Below are positions 1 to 11,020 of a stretch of DNA of 64,000 bases, piece after piece (position 1 is the first letter of the stretch; each line of letters starts with the position of its first letter). The notes below the pieces were generated by a model. That model saw nothing but the letters and a program-made list of their open reading frames with translations, did no database searches and was not told the origin of the DNA. Both the position numbers and the translations under genes were made by a program. The DNA is from Mycobacterium sp. ACS1612. GTDB lineage: Bacteria > Actinomycetota > Actinomycetes > Mycobacteriales > Mycobacteriaceae. The stretch spans positions 1 to 64,000 of the forward strand of contig NZ_LZHZ01000005.1 of assembly GCF_001667505.1 (NCBI RefSeq), written 5' to 3'.

Positions 1-1009
1 CGATCAGCAGGGTGCCGATGACGCCACCGACCAGGTGCACACCGACGACGTCGAGCGAATCGTCATAGCCGAAGCGGGATTTCAGTCCGACCGCCAGCGG
101 GCAGATCGCACCCGCGATCAGGCCGAGGAAGATCGACCCGACCGGCGTGACCGCGCCGCACGCCGGGGTGATCGCGACCAGTCCGGCCACCGCACCCGAG
201 GCTGCACCGACGCCGGTGACGTGGCCGTCCTTGAACTTCTCCACCGTCAGCCAGGCCAGCGTCGCCGCACAGGTCGCGGTGAACGTGGTGACCATGACGA
301 TGGCGGCCGATGTGCCCGCGGCCAGCGCCGACCCACCGTTGAACGCATACCAACCGGCCCACAGCAGACCGGCGCCGAGCAGCGTCAGCGGCACATTGTG
401 CGGCTTGCGGAACTTGCCGAAGCCGAGCGACTTGCCGAGCACGATCGCGACCGCCAGCGCCGCGGCACCCGAGTTGATGTGCACCGCGGTGCCACCGGCG
501 AAGTCAATTGCCTTGAGCTTGTTGGCAATCCAGCCGCCGGTGGAATCCGGTGTGACCACACCGTCGAAAGCGAACACCCAGTGCGCGACGGGGAAGTACA
601 CCAGGATCGCCCACGCCGTCGCGAACGTCATCCAGGCACCGAACTTCATCCGGTCCGCCGCCGCGCCGGAGACCAGCGCCACGGTGATCGCGGCGAAAAG
701 TGCTTGGAACAACGCGAACAGGCTCACCGGCAGGCCGTTGATGGTGGTCATCGGATCGGTGAGGTTCTTCATGCCTGCGAATTCGGTGAAGCTGCCGACG
801 AAACCGCCGTAGGACGTCCCGAAAGCCATCGAGAAGCCGAACAACACCCACAGCACGCCGACGACGGCCACGGCGCCGAACGTCATCATCATCATGTTGG
901 TCGAGCTCTTGACGGACACCATGCCGCCGTAGAAGAGCGCGAGCCCGGGAATCATCACCGTGAGGCCGATGATGCAACACAGCATGAATGCTGTGGTTCC
1001 TGTATCCAT
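1..1009 (-). CDS. amt: Ammonium transporter Amt (partial, runs off the left edge)
   Basis: Inner-membrane channel that conducts NH3/NH4+ into the cell. The first 336 residues are present; the C-terminal part lies outside the window. The translation shows alternating hydrophobic helices with typical Amt segments: the early FYGGMV stretch, the FDG loop before helix 5, and VHINSG, which holds the first of the two pore histidines. ATG 1009 is preferred over the in-frame ATG at 1015 because AGGAG lies six bases ahead of 1009 and would touch 1015. A GlnR-like box lies about 40 bp upstream, which fits nitrogen control. Family assignment is very secure; whether glnB/glnD follow cannot be seen. Confidence 0.95.
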   Translation of the reverse strand, partial: MDTGTTAFMLCCIIGLTVMIPGLALFYGGMVSVKSSTNMMMMTFGAVAVVGVLWVLFGFSMAFGTSYGGFVGSFTEFAGMKNLTDPMTTINGLPVSLFALFQALFAAITVALVSGAAADRMKFGAWMTFATAWAILVYFPVAHWVFAFDGVVTPDSTGGWIANKLKAIDFAGGTAVHINSGAAALAVAIVLGKSLGFGKFRKPHNVPLTLLGAGLLWAGWYAFNGGSALAAGTSAAIVMVTTFTATCAATLAWLTVEKFKDGHVTGVGAASGAVAGLVAITPACGAVTPVGSIFLGLIAGAICPLAVGLKSRFGYDDSLDVVGVHLVGGVIGTLLI

Positions 1010-1046
1010 ATACATCTCCTGCAGTGGTGCGGCTCCGGCGCGAGCC

Positions 1047-1077
1047 GTTCACTGTCAGTAACCGATGTTTCTGTTAC
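1047..1077. promoter_or_regulatory. Putative GlnR-type box between amt and the divergent gene
   Basis: On the minus strand GTTAC (1062-1058) is followed after six bases by TGAAC (1051-1047), giving the AC-n9-AC spacing described for GlnR in actinobacteria. A second element, GTAAC at 1077-1073, forms an inverted pair with GTTAC (10-bp gap). The site precedes amt, a classic GlnR target. The sequence match is direct; binding is inferred. Confidence 0.5.
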
Positions 1078-1121
1078 GTGGACCCGCTTGAGGTGTTTCG
1101 CACGGGTTACAGTTCCCTGCG

Positions 1122-1574
1122 ATGTTTCGTAGTCGGCGGTTGTGGGTCTATATCGGTGTCGTCGTGGTGGTGGCGGTCGCCCTCGGCTTGCGGTCCACCG
1201 TGTTCGACCGCACGTCCGAGGAGTGCCAGCCGGTCAAGGAACTGCTGGACTACAACCGCGCCCAGGGTGAGCACATCGCGTCGAAGACCGGTGATTCAGA
1301 AGGCATTCCGACCGCAGCGGAGGAGACCGCGTATCAGGCGTGGGCCGACGGCATGGCCGAACGCGCGCAAAAGGTGACCTCGCCCGACCTGGCGCGCACC
1401 GCCACGACCGTCGCAACGCTGGCCAACGACTTCGTCGGGCAGTTCGCCAAGTTGCGCGCCGAGGCCGAGACCCGGGCCCCCGGCGCACCCGCGCCGCCCG
1501 CGGCTTTCGAGATGGCGGCGCTCAACGCCAGGCTCAGCGACAACCTCGCCCAGCTGTCAAAGGCGTGCTCCTGA
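1122..1574 (+). CDS. Conserved hypothetical membrane-anchored protein, 150 aa
   Basis: Short N-terminal basic segment (RSRR), one strongly hydrophobic helix at about residues 8-23, then a hydrophilic, Ala-rich helical domain of about 120 residues that would sit outside the membrane. Two cysteines (in EECQP near residue 34 and KACS at the C terminus) could form a disulfide. It is divergent from amt and its 3' end overlaps the convergent nitroreductase gene by 18 bp. I recognise the general type from mycobacteria but no function is known to me, and no motif suggests an enzyme. Confidence 0.75.
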   Translation: MFRSRRLWVYIGVVVVVAVALGLRSTVFDRTSEECQPVKELLDYNRAQGEHIASKTGDSEGIPTAAEETAYQAWADGMAERAQKVTSPDLARTATTVATLANDFVGQFAKLRAEAETRAPGAPAPPAAFEMAALNARLSDNLAQLSKACS

Positions 1575-2159
1575 GCCCCAGCGGCCACTGAACGCGATTT
1601 CTTCCAGCGGCAGTCGCTGCCGACCCTTGGCATCGCGCTCGACGACCTCCGGTGGCGCGTTGTCGTAGTCGCCGAGTGATCCGATAGCCACCACGGCGAT
1701 GGGCCGCACCCCGTCCGGAATGCCGAACGCCTCGTGGGCGGCGTCGGCGTCGAAGCCGGCCATCGGATGGGCGATGAGTCCGCGGGACACCGCCTCGACG
1801 GTCATCTGCGCGATCGCGGCCCCTGCGTCGACCGCCGCATAGCGCGCCGTCCGCTCATCCTCGCCCTCGTCGACGCAGACCATGATCAGCGCGCCTGCCG
1901 CCGTCGCGTAAGCGTTGCCGCGCTTGAGCAGCCGGGCGATGCCCGTGTTGGTTTCGTCACCACGTAGGCCGACCAGGAATCGCACCGGCTGGCGATGGCC
2001 CCAGGTAGCGGCCCACCGCGCTGCCTCGAGCAACGCGACCAGATCGTCGGCCGTGAGCTCGGCTTCCGCGTCGAACAGTCGCGGACTCCACCTGGCGGCG
2101 AGGTCGGCGTGAATAGGCACCCGGGTCTGTGCGCAGCGCTCTGCAGCAATCTTGACCAC
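1557..2159 (-). CDS. Nitroreductase family protein
   Basis: FMN-dependent NAD(P)H oxidoreductase-like protein of 200 aa, close to the family's usual length. The N-terminal RWSPRLFD segment and the AARWAATWGHRQPVRFLV stretch are the flavin-binding part of the fold, and AAIAQMTVEAVSRGLIAHPMAGFD matches the central helix and loop that lie over the flavin. The physiological substrate is unknown. The start is uncertain: GTG 2159 has no Shine-Dalgarno but follows TAGCGT by six bases, a layout typical of leaderless mycobacterial mRNAs; GTG 2120 is an alternative. It is convergent with the 150-aa gene and divergent from lysC. Confidence 0.85.
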   Translation of the reverse strand: MVKIAAERCAQTRVPIHADLAARWSPRLFDAEAELTADDLVALLEAARWAATWGHRQPVRFLVGLRGDETNTGIARLLKRGNAYATAAGALIMVCVDEGEDERTARYAAVDAGAAIAQMTVEAVSRGLIAHPMAGFDADAAHEAFGIPDGVRPIAVVAIGSLGDYDNAPPEVVERDAKGRQRLPLEEIAFSGRWGSGARL

Positions 2160-2238
2160 GTCTTGACGCTACCGGCGGGATAAATGGGGTGCGCGAAACC
2201 CTTATTCTTAGGTGAACCCACCTCCGGAAGGTTTGACA

Positions 2239-4538
<2,300 letters not shown>

Positions 4539-4540
4539 CC

Positions 4541-5659
4541 TTGCGCCGGCGTATTCCAGCAGGCCTCTTCTCGATATTTCTCTGCTGGAATACGGTTTCG
4601 GCAGTAACCGCGTCCGCGGAGCCGGAACCCATCCCTGGGCCCGTGTTGCCGCCACTGGCGCCGGGCCAGGTGGTCCGTATCGCCCCGGCGGCTGGAACGG
4701 GAACTCCGACAAGCGATTACGACATCGGCGCGACCGACCTCTGCGAGTTCATGGAGTTTCCCGACGGCGTCTTGCAGGTCTGCGGTGACAGCTTCGCGGG
4801 CCAGGGTGTCGGGTTCGGCCCGTGGCATTCCCCGATCGCGTTGCATGTCGAAACGGACTCCGTCGACGATCCGACGGGCGTGCGCTACGACCGGGTCACC
4901 GGCAACTTCAATCCGCTGCTCGCCGAACCCACGCCCGCGGGGATGTCCCAGTTGCCTGCGGGCGTGGTGCAGATCAACCGCGACAACTATCTGATGGTCA
5001 CCACCGTCAAGGATTTAGTGCCGCAGAACTCCCGACTGGTGAAAGCCAATGCAGGACAAGGTAATTGGTCGACGGTGCCCAACTCGCAGCGGCCCGCGTC
5101 CTATCAGGGCGGCATGCAGTCGCAGATCAGCGGCTACTACGACCCGATCCCGAAACCCGATTCGCCCACCGGCTGGGTGTACATCGTGGCGAACAACTTC
5201 GATCGCAGCAGCCCGGCGGTGCTGTACCGCGCGAAACCGGAGACCTTCACCGACCGGGCCAGCTGGCAGGGCTGGTCAGCCAAGGGATGGGGCACACCGC
5301 CGACGCCGTTGTGGCCGGACCGGCTTGGCGAGATGAGCGTGCGGCAGGTCGACGGCAAGACGGTGCTTTCCTACTTCAACGCGAGCACCGGCAACATGGA
5401 AGTCCGGGTCGCAGACGATCCGACCGGCCTCGGCACGGCCCCGGTGACCACCGTGATCGTCGCGGGGACGTGGCCTGATCCCGCGGAGGACCTGGGCCCG
5501 CCGGACAACAACCGGCTCGCGCAGCCGTACGGCGGCTACCTCTCACCGGGGTCGACGCTCGACGAGTTGCGGGTGTTCGTCAGCCAGTGGAACACCGGTC
5601 CCGGCGACAACACGCCGTATCGCGTGATCCAGTTCGCCGTGAACCCGTTCAAGCCGTAG
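4541..5659 (+). CDS. Secreted DUF4185 domain protein
   Basis: TTG 4541, two bases after asd, gives a 372-aa protein with a signal peptide: basic LRRRIPAG, hydrophobic core, and AEP near residue 27. Extending the frame upstream would run through asd in another frame, so the TTG is preferred. The mature part has beta-propeller-like features (GDSFAG, repeated DNYLMV- and GWVYIV-type strands, GEMSVR), typical of DUF4185 proteins that resemble glycosidases but have no proven activity. It occupies the position of Rv3707c next to ask-asd in M. tuberculosis. It may act on or bind cell-wall sugar, but that is only a guess from fold. Confidence 0.8.
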   Translation: MRRRIPAGLFSIFLCWNTVSAVTASAEPEPIPGPVLPPLAPGQVVRIAPAAGTGTPTSDYDIGATDLCEFMEFPDGVLQVCGDSFAGQGVGFGPWHSPIALHVETDSVDDPTGVRYDRVTGNFNPLLAEPTPAGMSQLPAGVVQINRDNYLMVTTVKDLVPQNSRLVKANAGQGNWSTVPNSQRPASYQGGMQSQISGYYDPIPKPDSPTGWVYIVANNFDRSSPAVLYRAKPETFTDRASWQGWSAKGWGTPPTPLWPDRLGEMSVRQVDGKTVLSYFNASTGNMEVRVADDPTGLGTAPVTTVIVAGTWPDPAEDLGPPDNNRLAQPYGGYLSPGSTLDELRVFVSQWNTGPGDNTPYRVIQFAVNPFKP

Positions 5660-5662
5660 TCG

Positions 5663-5782
5663 TCAGCGCAGGAACCACCGGAACGACGCCCTGACCGGCG
5701 GCGCACCCCACATCGCCCCTGTCAGCGCCGCGGCGGCAAGGGCCATCAGACCCGACATCGCCATGATCGTGTCGCTGTTCAT
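5663..5782 (-). CDS. Possible small membrane protein, 39 aa
   Basis: A short reading frame starting at ATG 5782 encodes one hydrophobic helix (residues 6-25, MAMSGLMALAAAALTGAM) followed by a basic tail ending FRWFLR. It lies convergent to the DUF4185 gene, 3 bp away. No clear Shine-Dalgarno is visible. Composition resembles small mycobacterial membrane proteins, but a frame this short could be chance; support is weak. Confidence 0.35.
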   Translation of the reverse strand: MNSDTIMAMSGLMALAAAALTGAMWGAPPVRASFRWFLR

Positions 5783-6042
5783 GACCAGATCTGTACCCGT
5801 CCGCCGCCCTGTCCAACCTCGATGTGAAAACAACAGCGTGCCAAGGTGATTCGCGACAGCAGGACATGACCGACAGCTATACGCCGAAGCTGCCGGCCAT
5901 CCCAACGCGGTAAAGCTCAGTCCGCGCTACCCGCGGTGTTACCCATCCGTGGGAAGGGTCAATCATTTCTGGGACACTCCCGGGCGTTGATGAGCTTGCC
6001 GCAGGCCTGTCGCCAGAGCAGGGAATTCCGCAGCTCGACCGT

Positions 6043-6071
6043 TCACAGCTGATTCATAAGTTATTCATGAC
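6043..6071 (+). promoter_or_regulatory. Three PhoP-like heptamers at 11-bp spacing
   Basis: TCACAGC (6043), TCATAAG (6054) and TCATGAC (6065) repeat every 11 bp, ending 32 bp before the ATG of the Pro-rich membrane protein gene. TCACAGC-N4-TCACAGC is the PhoP box described in M. tuberculosis. The rest of the 5783-6042 gap shows no other convincing signal or gene. The regulator is inferred. Confidence 0.45.
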
Positions 6072-6103
6072 AAGCGCATCGACGCCGCTTGCATCCTCGA
6101 AGC

Positions 6104-6517
6104 ATGAGCGAAACAACCCCCTCCTCTGAACCGGCAACCGGCCCGCTGACCACCACGCCGCCGCCCGCCGAACCACCGACCGTCGTCGCCGAGCCGCGCC
6201 GCCACGGCAGACTCACCGCGGTGGCCGCGTGGGTCGGAATCGTCGCGGGTGTCGTGTTCATCGTCGCCGTGATCTTCTTCTCCGGCTTCTTCCTCGGCGC
6301 GCATTCCGGCGGTGGTCACCGCGGCTGGCATCACGGCGGCGACCGCCATCGCGAGTTCGGTTTCATGCACCGGGGGCCGATGATGTTCCCGATGGGCCCA
6401 CCGCGCGGCGAGTTCGATCGCCCGTTCGGGCCCGGCGGCCCGAACTTCCAGGGCCCGCAGGGACCCGGCTCCCAGCAGCCCGGCGGCCCGACCACGACCG
6501 CACCAAGACCGTCCTAA
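6104..6517 (+). CDS. Pro/Gly-rich single-pass membrane protein
   Basis: The 137-aa product has a Pro/Thr-rich cytoplasmic N terminus (residues 1-35), one transmembrane helix at about 40-66, then a His/Gly-rich stretch (GGGHRGWHHGG) and a Phe/Met/Pro/Gly-rich tail outside the membrane. The His-rich part could bind metal, though that is speculative. It sits in the place of the proline-rich Rv3706c/Rv3705A proteins near asd in M. tuberculosis. Function unknown. The upstream heptamer repeats suggest control by an OmpR-type regulator. Confidence 0.75.
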   Translation: MSETTPSSEPATGPLTTTPPPAEPPTVVAEPRRHGRLTAVAAWVGIVAGVVFIVAVIFFSGFFLGAHSGGGHRGWHHGGDRHREFGFMHRGPMMFPMGPPRGEFDRPFGPGGPNFQGPQGPGSQQPGGPTTTAPRPS

Positions 6518-6559
6518 CGGCGCCTTGCCGTCTCCGGACGGGCTGGCATGATCGTCCGC

Positions 6560-6988
6560 ATGAGCATCGAAGTCGTTTTCACCGCAGAGTCCACGGCAAC
6601 CGGCGGTGGCCGGGACGGCCACGTGAAGTCTTCGGACGGCAGGATCGACCTCGACACCCGCCCACCGAAAGAGGCGGGCGGCAGCGGCGAGGGCACCAAT
6701 CCGGAACAGCTGTTCTCGGCCGGCTACGCCGCCTGTTTCCTCGGCGCGCTCCGCCTGGTGGCCCGCAACAACAAGATCGACCTCGACGATGCGAGCGGCA
6801 TCACCGCGCAGGTCGGGTTCGGTAAGGACCCCGCGGGCGGATTCGGCATCAACGCGAACCTGATCGGCTATCTGCCCGGGCTCGAGCAGAGCGTCGCCGA
6901 CGATCTGATGAACCAGGCGCACCAGGTGTGCCCGTACTCCAAGGCCACCCGCGGCAACATCGACGTCACGCTGTCGGCGAAGGTCTGA
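6560..6988 (+). CDS. ohr: Organic hydroperoxide resistance protein (OsmC/Ohr family)
   Basis: Thiol peroxidase that reduces organic and lipid hydroperoxides in the cytoplasm, normally recycled by lipoylated proteins. The 142-aa product carries the two Ohr cysteines, Cys59 (YAACF) and Cys124 (QVCPYS), with Arg18 and Glu49 (NPEQLF) in place for the active site. ATG 6560 begins MSIEVVFTAE, matching other Ohr starts; an ATG 12 bases upstream is less likely. It precedes a secreted protein gene by 4 bp. No OhrR-type regulator is next to it, so control may come from elsewhere. Confidence 0.92.
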   Translation: MSIEVVFTAESTATGGGRDGHVKSSDGRIDLDTRPPKEAGGSGEGTNPEQLFSAGYAACFLGALRLVARNNKIDLDDASGITAQVGFGKDPAGGFGINANLIGYLPGLEQSVADDLMNQAHQVCPYSKATRGNIDVTLSAKV

Positions 6989-6992
6989 GCCC

Positions 6993-7634
6993 GTGCGGAC
7001 CGTCGCAGCGATCGGCGTCGGTCTGGCGTTTGGTCTGTCAGTCGCGGCGCCGGCGCAAGCCCGACCATCCGACCCCGGCGTGGTGAACTACGCCGTGCTC
7101 GGCAAGGGTTCGGTCAGCAACATCGTCGGCGCACCAATGCGATTCGCGTCGACGTACACCGAGCCGGTCCAGTCGTATTACGTCGACAACCCGGTATGCA
7201 ACAACTGGGCCGACATCGGCCTGCCCGAGGTGTTCCTCGACCCGGATCTCGCGTCGTTCAACGGTGCGGTCACGCAGACGGCCGACAACGATCAGAGCCA
7301 TTTCGCCAAACAGGCGGTCGGTGTGTTCGCCACCGCCGATGCGGCCGATCGGGCGTTTCACCGAGTGGTCGACCGGACCGTGGGCTGCAGCGGTCAGACC
7401 ACCGCGATGCATCTGGACAACTTCACGACCCAGGTGTGGAGCTTCTCCGGTGGGCCCGCCAGCGCGACCGACGCCGACTGGGTGAAGCAGGAGGCCGGCA
7501 CCGACCGCCGCTGTTTCACCACCACCCGGAAGCGGGAGAACGTTCTTCTGCAAGCGAAAGTCTGTCAATCTGGCAACGCCGGGCCGGCGGTGAATGTGCT
7601 GGCAGGGGCGATGCAGAACACGCTGGGGCAGTAG
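6993..7634 (+). CDS. Secreted PknH-type sensor domain protein
   Basis: GTG 6993, four bases after the ohr stop, gives 213 aa with a signal peptide (cleavage near QARPSD, about residue 24). The mature part has the features of the PknH_C/sensor family found in mycobacterial kinases and lipoproteins: NNWADIG, ATADAADRAFHRVVDRTVGCSG, and paired cysteines (Cys69, about 130, 175 and 190) that likely form two disulfides. It corresponds by position and type to Rv3705c beside gshA/egtA. The ligand is unknown. It may be cotranscribed with ohr. Confidence 0.8.
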   Translation: MRTVAAIGVGLAFGLSVAAPAQARPSDPGVVNYAVLGKGSVSNIVGAPMRFASTYTEPVQSYYVDNPVCNNWADIGLPEVFLDPDLASFNGAVTQTADNDQSHFAKQAVGVFATADAADRAFHRVVDRTVGCSGQTTAMHLDNFTTQVWSFSGGPASATDADWVKQEAGTDRRCFTTTRKRENVLLQAKVCQSGNAGPAVNVLAGAMQNTLGQ

Positions 7635-7758
7635 CGAGCAACGAATCGGAAGCACACGTCACGAACCTGTCATCGAAAAAGCACGAGACTTTGTCGGTGG
7701 GCTCTGGAAGATGGACTGAGGGCCGCGATCATTCCCTACCCGGAAGGGGCCGGAAGAC

Positions 7759-9045
7759 ATGACCTTCGCCATCTCGTCCGATGTGGACGACGCCCACCCA
7801 CGGAAAGCCGATGCAGACGAACTGACCAGCGCGGAGAGCGCCGCGGCCTACATCAGCGAGACGTCCCTCGCCGACGGCCGGGTCGGGCGGGTCGGCCTGG
7901 AGGTCGAGGCGCACTGTTTCGACCTCGCCGATCCGATGCGTCGCCCGGACTGGGCCGAACTGACCGACGCGATAGCGCACGTGCCGCCGTTGCCGGGCGC
8001 CAGCACCATCACCGTCGAACCCGGCGGTGCGGTCGAATTGTCCGGGCCGCCCGCCGACGACCTGATGGCTGCCATCGCGGCGATGACCGCCGACCGGGCG
8101 ACGCTGCGGTCGACGTTCGCGCAAGCGGGGTTGGGACTGGTGCTGCTGGGCGCTGATCCGCTGCGACCGGCGAAACGGGTCAATCCCGGCGACCGGTACC
8201 TCGCGATGGAGCAGTTCTTCAACGCCAGCCAGACCGGCGAGGCGGGCGCGGCGATGATGACGTCGACGGCATCCATTCAGGTCAATCTCGAAGCCGGGCC
8301 CCGCGACGGATGGGCCGATCGGGTCCGGTTGGCGCACGCCCTCGGTCCCACGATGATCGCGATCGCCGCCAACTCGCCGCTACTCGGCGGCCAGTTCTCC
8401 GGTTGGCAGTCGACCCGCCAACGGGTGTGGAGCCAACTGGATTCGGCGCGCTGTGGCCCGGTTCTCGGCGTCAACGGCGACGATCCCGCCGGCGAATGGG
8501 CCGGGTATGCATTGAAGGCCCCGGTGATGCTGGTGCACGGCCCGGAGGCGATTCCGGTGACCCAGTGGGTGCCCTTCGCGGACTGGGCCGACGGCCGGGT
8601 GCTGCTCGGCGACCGCAGGCCGACGCACGCCGATCTCGACTATCACCTGACCACCCTGTTCCCGCCGGTGCGACCCCGGCGGTGGCTGGAGATCCGCTAT
8701 CTCGACAGCCTCCCCGACACGCTGTGGCCCGCGGTGGTGTTCACGCTTGCCACCCTGCTGGACGATCCGGTTGCCGCCGACGCCGCCGCCGAGGCCACCG
8801 AATGGGTGGCGACGGCATGGGACCGCGCGGCCCAGATCGGGCTCGGTGATCGACGAGTGCACCAGGCCGCCAACCGCTGCGTGCAGATCGCCGCGGAACG
8901 CGCGCCTGCAGAACTCGTGGAATCGATGCGGCAATTGGTGCGTTCGGTCGAGATGGGACGATGCCCGGCCGACGACTTCTCCGATCGGGCAGTCACATAC
9001 GGGATCGAAACGGCGATCACCCAACTGGCACAAGGGGAAACGTGA
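7759..9045 (+). CDS. egtA: Glutamate-cysteine ligase EgtA
   Basis: Joins L-glutamate and L-cysteine to gamma-glutamylcysteine, the sulfur donor for EgtB in ergothioneine synthesis. The 428-aa protein has the GCS2 features [11 protein letters not shown] (residues 46-56, metal-binding acidic residues), [12 protein letters not shown] and the TASIQVNLE strand. GGAAG lies a few bases before ATG 7759. It is the first gene of a run of five whose ends overlap by 1-4 nt, so the operon is probably translated in a coupled way. It was called gshA in older mycobacterial annotation, although these bacteria do not make glutathione. Confidence 0.95.
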   Translation: MTFAISSDVDDAHPRKADADELTSAESAAAYISETSLADGRVGRVGLEVEAHCFDLADPMRRPDWAELTDAIAHVPPLPGASTITVEPGGAVELSGPPADDLMAAIAAMTADRATLRSTFAQAGLGLVLLGADPLRPAKRVNPGDRYLAMEQFFNASQTGEAGAAMMTSTASIQVNLEAGPRDGWADRVRLAHALGPTMIAIAANSPLLGGQFSGWQSTRQRVWSQLDSARCGPVLGVNGDDPAGEWAGYALKAPVMLVHGPEAIPVTQWVPFADWADGRVLLGDRRPTHADLDYHLTTLFPPVRPRRWLEIRYLDSLPDTLWPAVVFTLATLLDDPVAADAAAEATEWVATAWDRAAQIGLGDRRVHQAANRCVQIAAERAPAELVESMRQLVRSVEMGRCPADDFSDRAVTYGIETAITQLAQGET

Positions 9046-10316
9046 CCGCACGCGAAACGCTCGCGCGTGAGCTGACAAAGGCCAGGGACCGCACGCTGCG
9101 GTTGGTCGACTTCGACGACGCCGAACTGCACCGCCAATACAACCCGTTGATGAGCCCGTTGGTGTGGGATCTCGCGCACATCGGCTGGCAGGAAGAGCTC
9201 TGGCTGCTGCGTGGCAACAACCCGGACCGGCCCGGCATGCTCGAGCCACGTGTCGAGCGCTGCTACGACGCGTTTCTCAACCCGCGCGCCAGCCGGATCG
9301 ACCTGCCGCTGCTGCCGCCGTCGGACGCCCGCGCCTACTGCAACACGGTCCGCAACAAGGTGCTCGACACGTTGGACAAGCTGCCCGCCGACGACCCGGG
9401 CTTCAACTTCGGTCTGGTGATCAGCCACGAGAACCAGCACGACGAAACCATGCTGCAGGCGCTGAACCTGCGAACCGGCGCACCACTGCTGGGTCGCGGA
9501 TCCGCGTTGCCACACGGCCGCGCCGGTGTCGCTGGTGAATCGGTGTTGGTACCAGGCGGTGAATTCCTGCTCGGAGTGGATGCGGTGAGCGAACCGCATT
9601 CGCTGGACAACGAACGCGAACCGCACGTGGTCGACTTGCCTGCGTTCCGCATCGGGCGGGTGCCGGTCACCAACGGCGAGTGGCGGCACTTCGTCGACGA
9701 CGGCGGCTACGGACAGCAGCGGTGGTGGTCTGAGCGCGGGTGGAAGCACAGGCAGGAGGCGGGGCTGACCGCACCGCAGTTCTGGAACCCCGACGGCACC
9801 CGCACCCGATTCGGTCACGTCGAAGAGATCCCAGCCGACGAGCCCGTCCAGCACATCACCTACTTCGAAGCCGAGGCCTATGCGGCCTGGGCGGGCGCGC
9901 GGTTGCCCACCGAGATGGAATGGGAGAAGGCGGCTGCCTGGGACCCCGCGGCCGGGAAACGTCGCCGATTCCCTTGGGGTGCAACAGAACCCACACCGCA
10001 CGTTGCCAACCTCGGCGGTGATGCGCTGCGGCCCGCACCGGTTGGGGCCTATCCGGCGGGGGCGTCTGCGTACGGCGCCGAACAGATGCTCGGCGACGTG
10101 TGGGAATGGACGTCGTCACCGCTGCGGCCGTGGCCGGGTTTCACCCCGATGCTGTACGAGCAGTACTCGCAACCGTTCTTCGACGGCGATTACAAAGTGC
10201 TGCGCGGCGGATCGTGGGCCGTCGCGCCCGGCATCGTGCGACCGAGCTTCCGCAACTGGGATCACCCCTTCCGGCGGCAGATCTTCTCGGGCGTTCGGCT
10301 GGCCTGGGACGCTTGA
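9042..10316 (+). CDS. egtB: Ergothioneine biosynthesis sulfoxide synthase EgtB
   Basis: Non-haem iron enzyme that oxidatively couples hercynine with gamma-glutamylcysteine to the sulfoxide. GTG 9042 overlaps the egtA stop (GTGA) and gives 424 aa. The N-terminal DinB-like domain holds the three iron ligands His46 (DLAHIG), His129 and His133 (SHENQHDET); the C-terminal FGE-sulfatase/C-type-lectin-like domain starts near residue 165 ([11 protein letters not shown]) and ends in GVRLAWDA. Positions match the structurally studied mycobacterial enzyme with a shift of five. Longer upstream starts would lie inside egtA in another frame and are rejected. Confidence 0.96.
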   Translation: MTARETLARELTKARDRTLRLVDFDDAELHRQYNPLMSPLVWDLAHIGWQEELWLLRGNNPDRPGMLEPRVERCYDAFLNPRASRIDLPLLPPSDARAYCNTVRNKVLDTLDKLPADDPGFNFGLVISHENQHDETMLQALNLRTGAPLLGRGSALPHGRAGVAGESVLVPGGEFLLGVDAVSEPHSLDNEREPHVVDLPAFRIGRVPVTNGEWRHFVDDGGYGQQRWWSERGWKHRQEAGLTAPQFWNPDGTRTRFGHVEEIPADEPVQHITYFEAEAYAAWAGARLPTEMEWEKAAAWDPAAGKRRRFPWGATEPTPHVANLGGDALRPAPVGAYPAGASAYGAEQMLGDVWEWTSSPLRPWPGFTPMLYEQYSQPFFDGDYKVLRGGSWAVAPGIVRPSFRNWDHPFRRQIFSGVRLAWDA

Positions 10317-11020
10317 TGTGCCGTCATCTGGGGTGGCTCGGTGAACCGCGATCGATCGCGTCGCTGGTGCTCGAACCGCCGTCGGGGCTGCTGGTTCAGT
10401 CGTACGCGCCGCGGCGGCAGAAGCACGGCCTGATGAACGCCGACGGGTGGGGCGTCGGCTTCTTCTCGCCTAGTGTGCCTAACGGCACGCCCTGCCGGTG
10501 GCGCAGCGCCGCACCGCTGTGGGGTGATGCCTCGTTCGCATCCGTCGCGCCCGCATTGAGCAGCGGATGCGTTGTGGCCGCGGTACGTTCGGCCAGCATC
10601 GGCATGCCGATCGAACCGTCGGCGTCGGCGCCGTTCAGCGACGGCCAGTGGCTGCTGTCGCACAACGGGCTGGTGGACCGAGGAGTGCTGCCGTTGTCGC
10701 AGCGGGCGGAGTCCACCGTCGACAGCGCGCTGCTGGCCGCGCTGATCTTCGACCGCGGCCTCGACGCGCTCGGCGACACCATCGTCGAGGTGGCCGCCGC
10801 CGACCCCAACGCCCGACTGAACATATTGGCCGCCAACGGATCTCAACTTCGGGCCACAACGTGGGGGGACACCCTGTCGGTGTTGCGCCAAGCCGACGGT
10901 GTGGTGCTGGCGAGCGAACCGTACGACGACAACCCCGACTGGCAGGAGATCCCCGACCGCCACCTCGTGGTGGTCGACGGCACTGCAGTCGACCTGATCC
11001 CGCTGAAAGGATCCCCATGA
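10316..11020 (+). CDS. egtC: Gamma-glutamyl hercynylcysteine sulfoxide hydrolase EgtC
   Basis: Class II glutamine amidotransferase-type hydrolase that removes the glutamate from the EgtB product. The ATG overlaps the egtB stop by one base (TGATG); after Met removal the protein starts with the nucleophile Cys2 in [20 protein letters not shown] and LLSHNGLV are the conserved glutaminase-fold motifs. 234 aa, normal length. The order egtB-egtC-egtD is the same as in other mycobacteria. Confidence 0.95.
   Translation: MCRHLGWLGEPRSIASLVLEPPSGLLVQSYAPRRQKHGLMNADGWGVGFFSPSVPNGTPCRWRSAAPLWGDASFASVAPALSSGCVVAAVRSASIGMPIEPSASAPFSDGQWLLSHNGLVDRGVLPLSQRAESTVDSALLAALIFDRGLDALGDTIVEVAAADPNARLNILAANGSQLRATTWGDTLSVLRQADGVVLASEPYDDNPDWQEIPDRHLVVVDGTAVDLIPLKGSP

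Noticed and set aside
8500..8515. GGGTAT inside egtA as a SigF -10 box
   Set aside because: No GTTT at the right distance upstream, and the position is well inside a coding region.
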